Positions 11,389 through 22,400 of a DNA stretch of 64,000 nt are shown in pieces. The notes below the pieces were generated by a model that had not been told where the DNA came from, ran no database searches, and worked only from the letters and a program-made list of their open reading frames with translations. The position numbers and the translations under genes are program-made. How positions within the stretch are numbered: position 1 is the first letter of the stretch; the number at the start of each line of letters is the position of its first letter. The DNA lies in the NCBI GenBank assembly GCA_965112735.1, contig OZ218959.1, positions 310,001-374,000 on the forward strand, given 5' to 3'. Origin of the DNA: Phaeosaccion multiseriatum (taxonomy: Eukaryota > Ochrophyta, other classes).

Positions 11389-12594
11389 TCACACATCCGT
11401 TTTGTCAGCGTCGGGCTCCTTGCCCGCAACGAGCTGCTGTTCCGCCGCCTGAGTCGACAGAATAGTGACCCACAGAATCTCCACCAGGTCCACCCACAGA
11501 AGGCGGTTCTCCACCGGGATGAGGCCGTAAGTCACCAAGTGCGCGAAAGGCCACAGCTTGAGTCCGCTGATGAGGAGGGGCAGCGAGGTCTCCTTCACAT
11601 CCTTGACCACCTTTTCCAGCCCCTCTTTGTTGAGCAGCCCCAGCAGCAAAATGTACATGGCGTTCCAGATGGGGCCCCAGACCGTTTGATCCACTGCCAC
11701 CTTCGGCAAGAAGACCCACCAGGAGTCGTTCCAGCCGATCTTGTCGAAGCCCGCCTCCGAGATCCCGTACCAGAAGTGCGACAGGGGCCCGTGGCCGATC
11801 AGGCCGGCGATGGCTGAGAAGATGATGCGCCTCCGGTCCACATCCTCCACGAGCACCCCCGAGCTGATCTGCGCCACAATGTCACCGATAGCGTACACGG
11901 AGCAGCTGGTGGCTGCCTTGACGGCGATGGGGTGCTGTCGCAATGTCTCTGAATATACGTCCCAGTTGTCGAAGCCGATGCGCATGAAAAACTCGCCCGT
12001 CGTCCAGCCTCTAGAGGAGGGCAAGGAGAGGAAGACAACCTTGGCCACCACCGCCAAGGCAATGCACGCCGCAACTCCAACATTGATGATCTTATCCATC
12101 TCCTTGGACTGCCTCACAGCGTCCTGCACCTTCTCCACCACCACCTCCACGTTGGTGGGCTCCTCCGGTTCGCCGGGCGCGATGCTTGCACTCATTTTCA
12201 TGCTGCTGCTGCTACTGCTGCTGCTGCTGTCCCCGTCCTGCCATCGCTGGTGCTGGGACAAATACGGCTGATCCCCCATTGGTCGAACCCCCAGTCCCCG
12301 GTAGTAGGTTCCCTGGCTATCGCCCCCTTCAAGGTTGATGTGTTTGCGCGAGGCCGGAAGGGCAGAGGGGCCGCGTTGCTTTGGCTGCCCGCGTGTGTGC
12401 AGAGGTTCGTCTCTGCGGATACTCATGGCCAAGAGTGAGCGCTGTTGGGCTCTATCAAGGCCTTGAGGCGCACCGCTGAGGAACTTTTGGTGCTGCTCCC
12501 CCCGCCGAAACCCTCCCGCTGCCACATGAAACGCGCTCACTTGGCTGCATAGGGCGAAGGACAGCCCGACCAGGAAAGCCCTCCCTCTCTTCAT
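11389..12594 (-). CDS. Plastid-targeted Mpv17/PMP22 family membrane protein
   Basis: Single exon of 401 aa. The first 22 residues form a signal peptide ending VSAF-HVAAGG, the heterokont plastid motif, so the protein probably sits in a plastid membrane. Residues about 30-170 are a low-complexity linker with a poly-Ser run. The Mpv17/PMP22 domain occupies the last 210 residues, with about four membrane segments. It shows the family pattern: HxGPLSHFWY, then VAVDQTVWGP, then LWPFAHLVTYGLIPVENR followed by LWVTILS, which matches the signature W-P-x-NF-x-P-x-R-x-W-x-x-LS with some substitutions. The family forms small membrane channels or solute carriers with poorly known substrates. It is intronless, unlike its neighbours. 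Confidence 0.88.
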   Translation of the reverse strand: MKRGRAFLVGLSFALCSQVSAFHVAAGGFRRGEQHQKFLSGAPQGLDRAQQRSLLAMSIRRDEPLHTRGQPKQRGPSALPASRKHINLEGGDSQGTYYRGLGVRPMGDQPYLSQHQRWQDGDSSSSSSSSSMKMSASIAPGEPEEPTNVEVVVEKVQDAVRQSKEMDKIINVGVAACIALAVVAKVVFLSLPSSRGWTTGEFFMRIGFDNWDVYSETLRQHPIAVKAATSCSVYAIGDIVAQISSGVLVEDVDRRRIIFSAIAGLIGHGPLSHFWYGISEAGFDKIGWNDSWWVFLPKVAVDQTVWGPIWNAMYILLLGLLNKEGLEKVVKDVKETSLPLLISGLKLWPFAHLVTYGLIPVENRLLWVDLVEILWVTILSTQAAEQQLVAGKEPDADKTDV

Positions 12595-13087
12595 GATGAT
12601 ACACTACGAGGAAAATGGCCTTCCTCCAGCTAATAGCTAATCCTAGGAGCGTGTTGTGGTTTGTGGTTGGTTTTGATTCACCATCACACTCTGCTGATGA
12701 AAGGGCGGAGAAACTGAAACTGCAAAACGAGAGGACGGCCGCAACTTGACGGCCGGCCTCAACCGGATATCTCAACCGGAGCTCTTTCGAGTGCTCCACC
12801 TCGACACACACATCGCCAGTACCAACCAGCGCACATGCACCTTCAGCTACAGAGCACAGGCGTCATCCTGTGCAGAGCACAAGCGCCGTCCTGATGATGG
12901 ACATGTCTCCTCCCCCCCACTCCACCCATTTATCACCCTCATCCCTCATGTGACGCCTTAGGTGAGTTGAAAGGAGAACAGATGGGTGAGAGAGAGAAAG
13001 AGTCGGAGAGAGAAAGAGAGGGAGAGAAAGCGGGGGAGAGAGAGGGGGGGAGAGGGAGAGGAAAGGAAAGAGACGAAGAGAAAGAGA
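12595..13087. other. Gap upstream of Mpv17-like gene, no gene seen
   Basis: It contains the Mpv17-like promoter side. From about 12980 to 13087 a purine-rich (GA)n tract leads directly into the first copy of a duplicated 165-bp element. No coding region is supported. Confidence 0.5.
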
Positions 13088-13252
13088 TTGCAGGTCAATG
13101 CCACAGAGGCCCGCCAAGGCTTTTGGTCACTCACGAGTGATCGGCCCAGGGCGAGGATTCTCTGCCATGACATATGCATAGAATAACCGTGGCTGATATA
13201 GGAACCTTTGAGGCTAAGCTGCGGCTTCTGCGTCCAGAGGGCTGACATCAAG
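13088..13252. repeat. Duplicated 165-bp non-coding element, copy 1
   Basis: It begins TTGCAGGTCAATGCC right after a GA-rich tract and ends GGGCTGACATCAAG. It matches 13714-13877 at over 90% identity. An 8-bp stem GGTCACTC/GAGTGATC encloses a tiny loop. Open frames across it are not conserved, because copy 2 lacks one base in that loop. Confidence 0.85.
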
Positions 13253-13623
13253 CTCCCATTTTGAACATCAGTAATAAGTGTGTGTGGGATAGAGAGAGGG
13301 TTTAGGGTGTATGCAATCCCGGCGTGCTGCTGACCTTCGCCTGCCCTCTGCCTCTCATTACTCCATCCATGTGCGTGCTGCCTGTGCGCAGAGACCAGAG
13401 GATTGTGTATACCTCACTCTCTCGCTTGGAGGAGTAGGGCCATGTCTGCCCGCTCCTGAGCATGCCCACCGCGCGGCCCTTAGCCTTGGACGCGAGGCTG
13501 CGGAGCCGGCCCATGGGTACCCCTTGGTATCTGCTGACAGCGGCTTCTCCTCTCCAGGACCTTCGTGGGCCCAGCAGAGACGACGTGAGTGGTCCCCGCA
13601 CACATGGAGAGAGGGGAGGTGAA

Positions 13624-13660
<37 letters not shown>

Positions 13661-13713
13661 TGAGTGAGTGAGAGAGAGACAAGAATACAAGAAAGTGAAA
13701 GAGAGAGAAAGGC

Positions 13714-13877
13714 TTGCAGGTCAATGCCACAGAGGCCCGCCAAGGCTTTTGGTCACTACGAGTGATCGGCCCAGGGCGAGGATTCTCTGCCATGACATAT
13801 GCATAGAGTAACCGTTGCTGACATAGGAACCTTTGAGGCTAAGCTGCGGCTTCTGCGTCCAGAGGGCTGACGTCAAG
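13714..13877. repeat. Duplicated 165-bp non-coding element, copy 2
   Basis: Direct repeat of 13088-13252, about 625 bp downstream and again preceded by a GA-rich tract (13668-13711). It differs by a few substitutions and one deletion in the small hairpin loop, which leaves the stem intact. Between the copies (13253-13713) there is unique sequence and a (GT)n run at 13628-13659; I see no gene there. Confidence 0.85.
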
Positions 13878-14101
13878 TGCACATTTTATGAGGGTCTAGT
13901 AGCGCCTTTCGTTTGCGGGGCTGAAGAGTGCCTGTCCGATCACCGTGCCGAAGAAAGGAGCAGAGCAGTATGTATTCGCATGAGGTGTATGCCATATGGG
14001 TTGTGCCCTCTCCATACGACCGTCTGGGGGGTGTGGGGTCTGCTCTCTCTCTGTCTCTCTTGTGTGTGTCTCTCATACTTATCTGCCCACTACTCACCGG
14101 T

Positions 14102-14165
14102 CCTGTTCTGGGCTGCTGCATGCCTGTATGCCTGCATGCCTGCATGCCTGTATGCCTGTTTACCT
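14102..14165. repeat. Tandem TGCATGCCTG/TGTATGCCTG repeat
   Basis: Head-to-tail 8-bp units alternating CATGCCTG and TATGCCTG. No coding context is supported. Confidence 0.75.
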
Positions 14166-14219
14166 GTGCTCGTGCCTCAAGTTTCGCGCAGGGCGGAGCT
14201 GCGTTGCGCAGGGTCCGCG

Positions 14220-14315
14220 GTGAGACAGGAGGAAGGAGGTGTGAGACAGGAGGAAGGAGGTGAGAGACAGGAGGAAGGAGGTGAGAGAGGAACCGGTGAG
14301 ACAGGAGGAAGGAGG
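14220..14315. repeat. 19-21-bp minisatellite GTGAGACAGGAGGAAGGAG
   Basis: Four near-identical tandem copies, with one shortened unit between the third and fourth. The region 14316-14601 holds no recognised gene; a C-rich run lies at 14509-14519. Confidence 0.85.
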
Positions 14316-14601
14316 TCCGGGGAGGGAGGGCTTGACTCCCCTTCACGGGAGGAGAGGCACACGCGCAAGGCCGCCGGCGAGAACGGTGATCCGTCGAGTG
14401 CTGTAAAGCTTGCAAGCTTGTAGCCCCGAGAGAAGAGAAGGGATTTACAGGCTCAGCTTCACATGGCGGTTCGAGCCCCGGGGGGACGGGCAGGGCAGTG
14501 CACAAGCCCCCCCCCCCCCTCTCTCTGTGCGTGCGTGCGAGTGTCACCCTTCTACTCGGCGGCACTTGCTCTGAGCCTGGTGAGGCAAGACCACTCTTTG
14601 T

Positions 14602-14743
14602 GGGCTTGCTTCTCACACCCTTCCATTCGACTGCGCGGCGTCCGTTTTATGTTAACGGAAGCCCCCCGTGGGGTGGAGAAGTGAGTGTGTTCCGTGAACA
14701 TGTACATACGCACGGCGCGCAGCAGGGTGTGAGAAGCAAGCCC
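14602..14743. other. 142-bp foldback element or structured RNA candidate
   Basis: The ends are a perfect 20-bp inverted repeat: GGGCTTGCTTCTCACACCCT at 14602-14621 and its reverse complement at 14724-14743. Inside is a second paired segment, CTGCGCGGCG (14631-14640) against CGGCGCGCAG, with one mismatch. Within that are three small hairpins: TCCGTT/AACGGA, CCCC/GGGG around CGT, and GTTC/GAAC around CGT. No target-site duplication is visible, so it may be a structured RNA gene or a decayed MITE. Confidence 0.6.
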
Positions 14744-15642
14744 CGAAAGAAACTCTGCCGTGCAATGCATGCACCGGACGGGGTGTATGAGCTAACGCAT
14801 TAGCTCCATCCACCCCCCCTGCCATTGGGTTTGGGTGGCCGCTGCTATGGTGTCAGCGCGGCATGCGTTTCTACACCTTACGTAAATACATTAGGCGCCG
14901 TATCGGGCTTTTGAAGTGCAGAGCGTAAACTGAGAGAAAGAGAATCAAGATTATTATTGGTACAGGGTGAAGTGACTATTTACAAAGCGAAACTGTCTCA
15001 TCTCATGAACTCGAAGCACATTCGAGTGTTGAACCCCCTCCTCCTCCTCCCCCCCCCCCCCCTCAAAATCTCCTGTCTCCCTCTGCTGTGATGTATGGCT
15101 TTGTACACAAAAAAAAACCCGTCATCAATCAAAAACAATGACAAAAACGAAAAACCACCCTCTCACATTCTCGTATATACACTCCCTCACCGCTGTGCGA
15201 TGTATGCACACACTGCCTGTACACAACCGGTCTCTCCTCCTCTCCCCATCACTGCGCTTCCCCCTGTTCCTCCCTCAGTCGTGGAGGCAGGCGCTGGGCT
15301 GTCGGCCTCACTGAGCGGCGCCCTGCCTTCCTGCCTCACCAAAAGCAAAGAGGCACGAAGAGCGCAGCAAGCAGGACGTAGCGAATGCGCTCCCCCACTC
15401 ACCTATTTCCCAATCATTTTTCCAAAGTGAAGTCATCAGCACTCGCACCACGAAACGCACGTGAGAGTGATGCGAGACTGGGCACAAATCGGCTTTGAGG
15501 CTCTGAAGCGGCGGAGCGAAGTCCCGCTAAGGCCAAGAAGCACAGTGTCCCAAGACACTCTCACCACTTCAGGCCGACAGGTGCAGTATCCAAGACACCC
15601 GAGGGGGCGTGCGTAGACTGGGGTCGGCCCTAAAGTTCATTT
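14744..15642. other. Gap with no gene recognised
   Basis: Holds simple-sequence runs (poly-C near 15048-15062, poly-A near 15110) and an AT-richer stretch. No ORF with splice support or family resemblance and no tRNA was found. Confidence 0.5.
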
Positions 15643-16182
15643 TCACGCCAGACTGACTGGCTGGTGCATGACTACCCGTGCCAGGGGAGAGCGAGGGGCG
15701 AGGGGAGCAAGCCCTATAGATGAGGGTGCCCAGGGCCGCGATGCCTGGTGCGGTGGCAGAGAGGGAGGCACGGGCGGGGGTTGTTGTTGCTGAGTCGACT
15801 GCATTGCTGAGCGAGAAACGTCTACGCTAAATTTCTTGGCGCTTCCTCTCTCACCTGTGTACGGGCCCGTCGGACTCAGCTTCTCCTTCGTCCCTCCCGT
15901 GGACAGCTCCAGAGTGTATTGCAGCCCCGGAAATTTTCCCAACGACACGTTGCTCTCTTCCTCGTCGTCACTGCTCAAAAACGTCCTCTTCTCCTCCCGA
16001 AAAAAACCTTCCAACCCTTCGAAGAAAGCCGACGGCAGAGAGACTGTCTGCTCAAAGTCGGCAGCCAGGCAAGCGTGTTGGTAGATAGGGCTTTCCGCTG
16101 CCGAAGATGCTCCTGCAATGAGCAACAGCGGAAGAAGAAAGACGGAGACCGCCGAAAGCTTTCGGAGTCGAGAGAAATGCAT
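15643..16182 (-). CDS. Small predicted secretory protein, unknown family
   Basis: Uninterrupted reading frame of 179 aa from the ATG at 16182. The first 34 residues look like a strong signal peptide: basic start MHFSRLRKL, hydrophobic VSVFLLPLLLIAGASS, then AAESPIY. The mature part has an acidic SSDDEEES stretch, then a C-terminal Gln/Pro-rich tail. The frame stays open upstream to 16347, but the signal peptide argues for the 16182 start. There is no Phe at the predicted cleavage site, so a plastid route is not indicated. I do not recognise the family. It is divergent from the coiled-coil gene, with 253 bp between ATGs. Confidence 0.5.
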   Translation of the reverse strand: MHFSRLRKLSAVSVFLLPLLLIAGASSAAESPIYQHACLAADFEQTVSLPSAFFEGLEGFFREEKRTFLSSDDEEESNVSLGKFPGLQYTLELSTGGTKEKLSPTGPYTGERGSAKKFSVDVSRSAMQSTQQQQPPPVPPSLPPHQASRPWAPSSIGLAPLAPRSPLARVVMHQPVSLA

Positions 16183-16435
16183 ACCCTTCGTTCTTCCTTT
16201 CAGCGCTTCTGCGATGAAAGCCCTGAGATCACAAGTGTCGGCTTCAACGCTCTCTTCGCTGTATGATTCCTTCCCGCAGCTGCTGTCCTTTGCGAAAAGC
16301 TTGTTTACAAAGATGACATCGGTGAGAACGGTTCCCTCGGATGGCACTCTACTGTCGAAATTTGTTCCATGCCTGCTCCGCCCACACCGGCTTCCTCACT
16401 GACCTCATAGGGTCGGAGAAGCAAGTAACAGCGCC

Positions 16436-19400
16436 ATGGCGGAGGAGGAGAGTAGCGTAGAGGTGAGGATGTTGGCTCGAGGGCCCCAAAATCGTTTGCA
16501 GGCGGGGGGCAGGGATGCATGTGCTCGACGTCTCATTCACTGACGAGGCACACTCTTGGGAGAGACGAGAGAAGCACCTGGGCTGGTGCTGCGATTATGT
16601 GTGTTGACTAGTTGACCCTCTCGCGGGTAGCTCCCCCATTGTTAACGTGAAGTCCTTGTTTTGACAGGCCCTCCCGGCCTCCCGCAGCCTCCTTCCCTAG
16701 TGCCTCCTTCTCAGCTTCCCTCTCCTCCTGCCTCAGCCTGCTTCTCGACTAAAGCCTTTTTGTCTTCTCTCGCAAGCAGGCGCTGCAGGAGAAGGTTGCC
16801 GAGCGCGAGCGTAGCCTGGAGGCCCTCAAGGCCAAGGCGAAGCAGTTCGTGGAGGACAGCAAGAAGAAGGAGGCCGAGCTGGAACGACAGAAGGAAGAGG
16901 TCAAAGCCAAAGCCAAGGCCTTCATCGAGGACCAGAAGGAGCAGATCACGGCTGCCAAGGGACAAGTCGCTGAGAAGGATGCCATCATCGCAAAGGCCAA
17001 GGAGGCCGTGCGGACGCTCTCTGAGCGGGTCAAGGAGAGGGATGCGGCGATCAGCAAGGCGACTTCGGAGGCCGGTGAGAGAGCCACAAAAGAGGAGGAG
17101 CTGACCAAGGAAGCGGCTCTGCTGAAGCGGCAGCTGGAGGAGAGTTCTCAGAAGGCGGAGCTGCTGTCGGAGATGGTCAACTCACTCGGAGAGGAAAAGG
17201 TGAGACTGAGTGGAGGTGACTGGGCTGACAGGCAGGGTCCAACACGTCCAACCTTTCTAATGCTTCCGTGTGCTTGTCCGTCCACACGATCTTCAATCCA
17301 CGCAGGCGAAAGTCGAGCAGCAGAGCAAGGGAGACAAAAAGGCGGCAGCGGCCGATTTGGAGGCGATGGGCAGCAAGATGCAGGCGCTAATGGTGGAGGT
17401 GGAGGAGGCTAACGCTGAGCTGAGACAGGCAAAGGAACAGGCCAAGGATCAGGCGGCAGCGCAGGAGGGGAGGCAGGACCAAGAGGCCGAGGTAGAGGAG
17501 TTGAAGAAGAAGGAGCAGAGCCTGAGAGAGGAACTGAACGAGGCACGGGCGAACTTGAGCGCTGAGCGGGAGGCGGCGACTGAGAGGGCAAAGCAGGCAG
17601 AGAGACAAGCCGACGAGAGGGTGGCCACTGCAGTCGCCCGCCACGAGGAAGAATTGGCCAAGGTGGAGGCGCTGCACAGAGAGGGAGAGGCCAAGCAGCG
17701 CGGTGAGCTGGAGCAGGCCAGGGAGGAATTGGCGGCGGCGTTGAGTAGTGGGGTTGCTGCCGCAGCAAGCGAGTCGGAGGAACTGGAGCAGGTGCGGCAG
17801 GAGTGCAGCGCTCTTCGGGAAGAAAGGGAGCAGCTGCAGAGGCAGACAGGCGAGCTGGGCGAGGAGCTCGAGGCCGCCAAGGAGGGCATGGCCACTTTGA
17901 GAGAGGAGCTAGAGGCCCGTCGGGCGTCGCTGGAGGAAATGCAGAGCGGGAGAGAGGAGGCCTCGCGACGGGTGGCAGAGCTCGAGGAGAGAGTGGAAAC
18001 TCTACAGGAGGAGGGGGGCGGACTGCGGGCAGAGCTGGCACAGCAAGCCGCCAGTGCGGAGGGAGATGAGGCCGCTGCGGAGAGGCATGAGGACGAGCTG
18101 CGGCAGTGCCGAGAGGAGGAGGAGGGGAAAAGGGCGGAGGAGCTGCGGCAGTGCCGAGAGGAGGAGGAGGGGAAGAGAGCGGAGGCCGCAGCGGAGGCGG
18201 AGGCGCGGAACGAGGAGGCAGCGCAGACGGCCGCTGCGGAGAAGGCTGACTTGGTACAGAGGCTGGAGGCTGCCCAGGCAGAGGCCGAGGCAGGGAAGGA
18301 GGAGACGGTGGCCGTGCGGGCCGAGCTGGAGAAGGAGAAGGAGGAGAAAGAGGAGCGAGCAGCAGAGTGCGTCTCTCTCTCAGCGCAAGTCGCCGAGCTG
18401 GAGGAGGGAGGCAAGGCGTCGAAGGAGGAGGAGCAGCAGTCGTGGGCGGCGGAGAGGAGCTCGCTCGAGGAGGAGAGGAAATCGTTGGAAGAGGAGAAGA
18501 ACTCGCTAGAGCAAGACAGAAACAACTTCCGGGAGTCGGTGGAGGAGGAGAGGAGATTGTTAGAAGAGGAGAAGAGGGCATTCGAAGAGGAGAGGAAGGA
18601 TGCGCAAGAGGCGAAGCCCAACGGGCACGAGCAGGAGCAAGAGCAGCAGCAGCAGCAGCAGGATCGGGGTCTGCTGTCCTTGGAGGCAGGGGAAGACGGC
18701 GGAGAGAAGGGGCTCGACTCAAAGTCGCAGGACGAGGAGCAGCAGTTGGTGATACAGCAACAGAAGGAGGATCTGGAGCTAGCCCGAGCTGTCGAAGAAG
18801 CAGGCAGAGAGCAGCTTCTGGAGGTACGCGCTGAGCTCGAGCAGGGCCAGGCCAAGCGGGCGGAGCTAGAGGAGTTGGTGGTACAGAAGGGGGGGGAGGT
18901 GGAGGCCTTGCAGGGGAGGTTGGAGGAGGCTGAGGTGAGGGTGGAGGGGCTAAAGGAGGAGATAAGTGGGCTGAAGGCCTCGGAGGCATCCGGGTCAGGG
19001 GCGGTGCAGGAGCTTCAGGAGAGGCTAGAGGCATATGGGTCGGAAAATGACCGCTTGAAAGAGGAGGGGAAGGACTTAGTGGATCGACTGGAGGAATCGG
19101 AGAGGGAAGAGCAGGGCAGGAAGGAGGAGATAGAGAGACTGGAGGCAGCTGAGGGAGCTGCAGTGCGGCAGAGGGAGGAGACACTGGAGAGCCTGCGTGT
19201 CGCCGAGGAGGAGATCATATCACTGAAAGAGGTGGTGGGCCGGCTCGAGGCTGCAAATGGCGACGCCGTGGATGCGGTGGTGCAGGAGCTGCAGGACAAG
19301 CTGCGGCAGGCGGAGGCGGAAGCGAAGAGCGCCACAGAGAGCGCAGACAACGTAAAACAGGAGGCGAGCAAGCTCAGGGAGGCCGCCTTGGCGACAGAGA

Positions 19401-22400
19401 CAGAGGGGGTGAAGCTGAGTGAAGTCAACAAGGAGATGGGGACGAAACTGAGGGAGGTGGAGGAGGAGGCCGAGGCGCTGAGAGAGCGGCTTAGAGAGGC
19501 GGAGGAAGGGGCGACGGAGGCGACGGAGGCACGGGAGGAAGTGGGGCGTGTACAGGCAAAGATTGAAGGGCTCGAGGACAAGGTGAGTGTGTGGCGAGAG
19601 GCGGGGGAAGGTAGTGGAGTTGGGCCCTGGAAGTGGGTAGGGGTTTGGGAGATGCTGAGAGAGAGAGGGGGGGCGGGGGGGAGGGGAGGGAGACAGGGAG
19701 AGAGAGAAGGAGGGAGAGAACGAGAGGCCGGGAGGAGGAGAAGGGAGATAGGGAGAGAGTTTCGACGTCGTCCCTTCAGCCTTGCATCATGTGTATGCTC
19801 TTGCTCTCTCTCTCCCTGTGGCACTCAAACTCAAACTCACAGGTGGCTCAGCTGGAGAGCGCAGAGCTCGAGGGGCGCGAAGGCCTCACCTCCTCTCAGG
19901 CAGAGGTGACTCGCTTGCAAGAGCACCTCTCTCTCTCGTCCGAGCAGATTGAGGCCAGCAAGGCCCAAGCAAGACGTCTGGAGGCTGAAGTGGCGGCGGC
20001 GGAGGAAGGACGGGCCAGCGTGAGTAAGCTGCTTGAAGAGGCCCTGCAGGAGAGCAGTACGCTTGGCGAGGCGGTGAGGGCCGGTGCACAGGAGCTGGAG
20101 GGGGAGAAGGAGGCCCTAGCTAAGGCCAGGGAACAGGTGGAGCAGGCAAGGGCGGTGGCCAACAGCGCACAGGAGGAGGCGGATAGGCATGAGGAGAGGG
20201 CGCAAAAGGCGACGGAGGCTCTCGCAAAGGCCGAGGGGCGGGCGGAGAAGATGGAGGAGGAGCTCCAGCAGACACGAACGCACCTGCAGGAGGCGCGACA
20301 GACGGCAGAGCTCAGGGAGGGCAGAGTGGTGCAGCTGGAGAGGGATTTGGCGGGAGCACAAGGTGAGTGGGGTGAAATGTAGTGAACGGAAGGGAAGGGA
20401 AGCGGGTGTGGGTCAAGTGGGTGGGGGGCCCTGCCTCCAGATCGAGCCTCCCTCCTTCCTTTCCTCTCCAAACTGCTCAACCAACTGCTTGTGCCTCTGC
20501 TACCCCCCCCCCCCCCCCCCACTCTTAACCCATTCCTATACATTGACCCTTGACAAATGCAACGCCTTGACCCTTGACCCTTGACCCATGCAATGCGTTG
20601 TTCCTTAACCTTCAATGCCTTGACCCTTGACCCCGTCAGGCCTGAAAGCCGCTCTGGGAACGCAGGGCAGAGAGGTGGGGGAGCTGACGAGCGTCAGGCC
20701 TGAAAGCCGCTCTGGGAACGCAGGGCAGAGAGGTGGGGGAGCTGACGAGCGCGCTGGAGGCAAGTCGGAGCGAACACAGAGACGCAATGGCAAGGTTAGC
20801 GGCACTCGAGCAGCAACACTTGCAGGAGATGCAAGCAGAGGCACGCGCCAGACAGGCGGAGGGGCAGGAGGCCAAGGTTAGGGAAGGCAAGCTCGAGGCG
20901 GCACTGAGAGCGGAGCAGGAGGCGGGCGAGGAGCGAAGACTTAAGATGAAGGTGAATGAAAGGAGGGGGCAGAAGCATGGATGGATGGATGGATGGATGG
21001 ATGGATGGCAGTGGATGAATGGGTGGGGGGAGTGGGTAGAGACACAGGAGTGGGGGGGCGGAGGGGCAGAGGCGGTGAGGCCGTGAGGTGGTGAGACCTT
21101 TCGGCGGTGAGCATGAAAATATTAGTCCTTCCTCCTCCTCCTCCCATTGCTCAGTCAGTCTGTCTCCCTTCTGGTACCATCCGAACGCCTTTCCCCTTCT
21201 TTCAGGCCTATGCACAGGGTCAGGTAGCGGAGAAAGCTCAACTGCAAGCCTCGCTCAAGGCGGCCCAGGAGGAGGGGCAGCAGCTGACGGCAAGGGTGGC
21301 CGAATTGACGTTACAGAAGGACCAGACGGAGGCAGGGGCCCAGCGAGCCTTGGAGGGCAGTAGGGCGGAGGCGCAGGCACGGGAGGGGGCGGCGCAGGCG
21401 AAGGTGGCGGAGCTGGAGGGGGAGATGCTCTCTCTCAGGAGTGCCTTGGTGGACGTGAGTGAGCGTGGAGGGTGGAGAGGGTTGAGGGGAAGGGTGGAGA
21501 GGTGTAGCATGGGGTGTATCGGGTTGGGGGTGGGCAACTAACCCCAGCCACCACCACAGGCACTGCAAACCGCGAAAAGTCGAATGTCGAGCGTCGAAAA
21601 TCGCCCCTCACCCTCCCACTTGTGCTTGTTATCGCCCCCTCTCTCTTACTCGGTGCATGTGTGTGCGTGTGTGCGTGTGTGCGTGCGTGTGTACGTGCGT
21701 GTTCGTCCAGGCCCATGCCCAAGGGGGCACTAAGGCGTATGACCTGGAGCAGAGCCTATCTGCCAAGCAGGAGGAGGCGGAGGAGCACAAGAACAAGAGG
21801 CTTGCGGCAAGGGCTGAGATGATCTCTCTTGCCAAGGCTCTGCAGCAGGAGAGGGACGCGCACAAGGCGCTGGACGCGTGTATGCAGTACACACTCGTGC
21901 CTAAGGCCATCGAGCAGGTGTGAGAGGGAGGGAGGGAGGAAGGGAGAGAGGAAGGGAGGGGGTAAGCGTGAGACATACGGGTATAGGGCAGGGGCAGGGT
22001 AGGGGATGGGCCTCTCCTCTCCTTCCTTCCATCTGCGGGGCTTGGGAGAAATCAATCGATGCGGCATCGTGCCTCTCCTCTCCACTGCCTCTGCTACCCC
22101 TCGTCGGCGTAGGTCTATTCTTCCGCCCCCCGTCCCTCCCTCCCTCCCTCCCTCCTTCCCTCCCCCCATCCCTTCCCCCCTTCTCTCTCTCGCTCTCGCT
22201 CTCGCTCTCGCTCTCTATCTGTCTCCCTCCCTCTCTCTCACCCTCTCTCTCTCTCTCTCTCTCTCTCCTTCTCTCCCTCTCTGTGTGTACGTATGCATCG
22301 GATGGTCACATCGCAGACCACCCTGCTCGAGTCGTGTGCACACAACGTGGACGCCTCACTGCAACGCCTGTCTCGCAGCACGGGTCTCAAGGTGAGGGAT

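Noticed and set aside
13140-13175. CCCAGGGCGAGG, identical to a piece of U1 snRNA stem-loop II
   Set aside because: There is no ACTTACCTG 5' end, no loop I motif and no Sm site; 12 bases alone are likely chance.
13000-13250. Minus-strand ORF containing SDQKPWRASVALTC, repeated at 13.7 kb
   Set aside because: The second copy has a one-base deletion that breaks the frame while a small stem is kept, so conservation is not at the protein level.
14466-14486. GGTTCGAGCCC, resembling a tRNA T-arm
   Set aside because: The flanking five bases do not form a T-stem, and no anticodon arm or acceptor stem could be drawn upstream.
17409-19184. 591-aa minus-strand ORF (Pro/Ser/Ala-rich) and a 468-aa minus-strand ORF overlapping it
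   Set aside because: Both are antisense to the coiled-coil exon 17306-19582. A GAG/CTG-rich coding strand leaves its complement open by composition; there is no family resemblance and no splice context.
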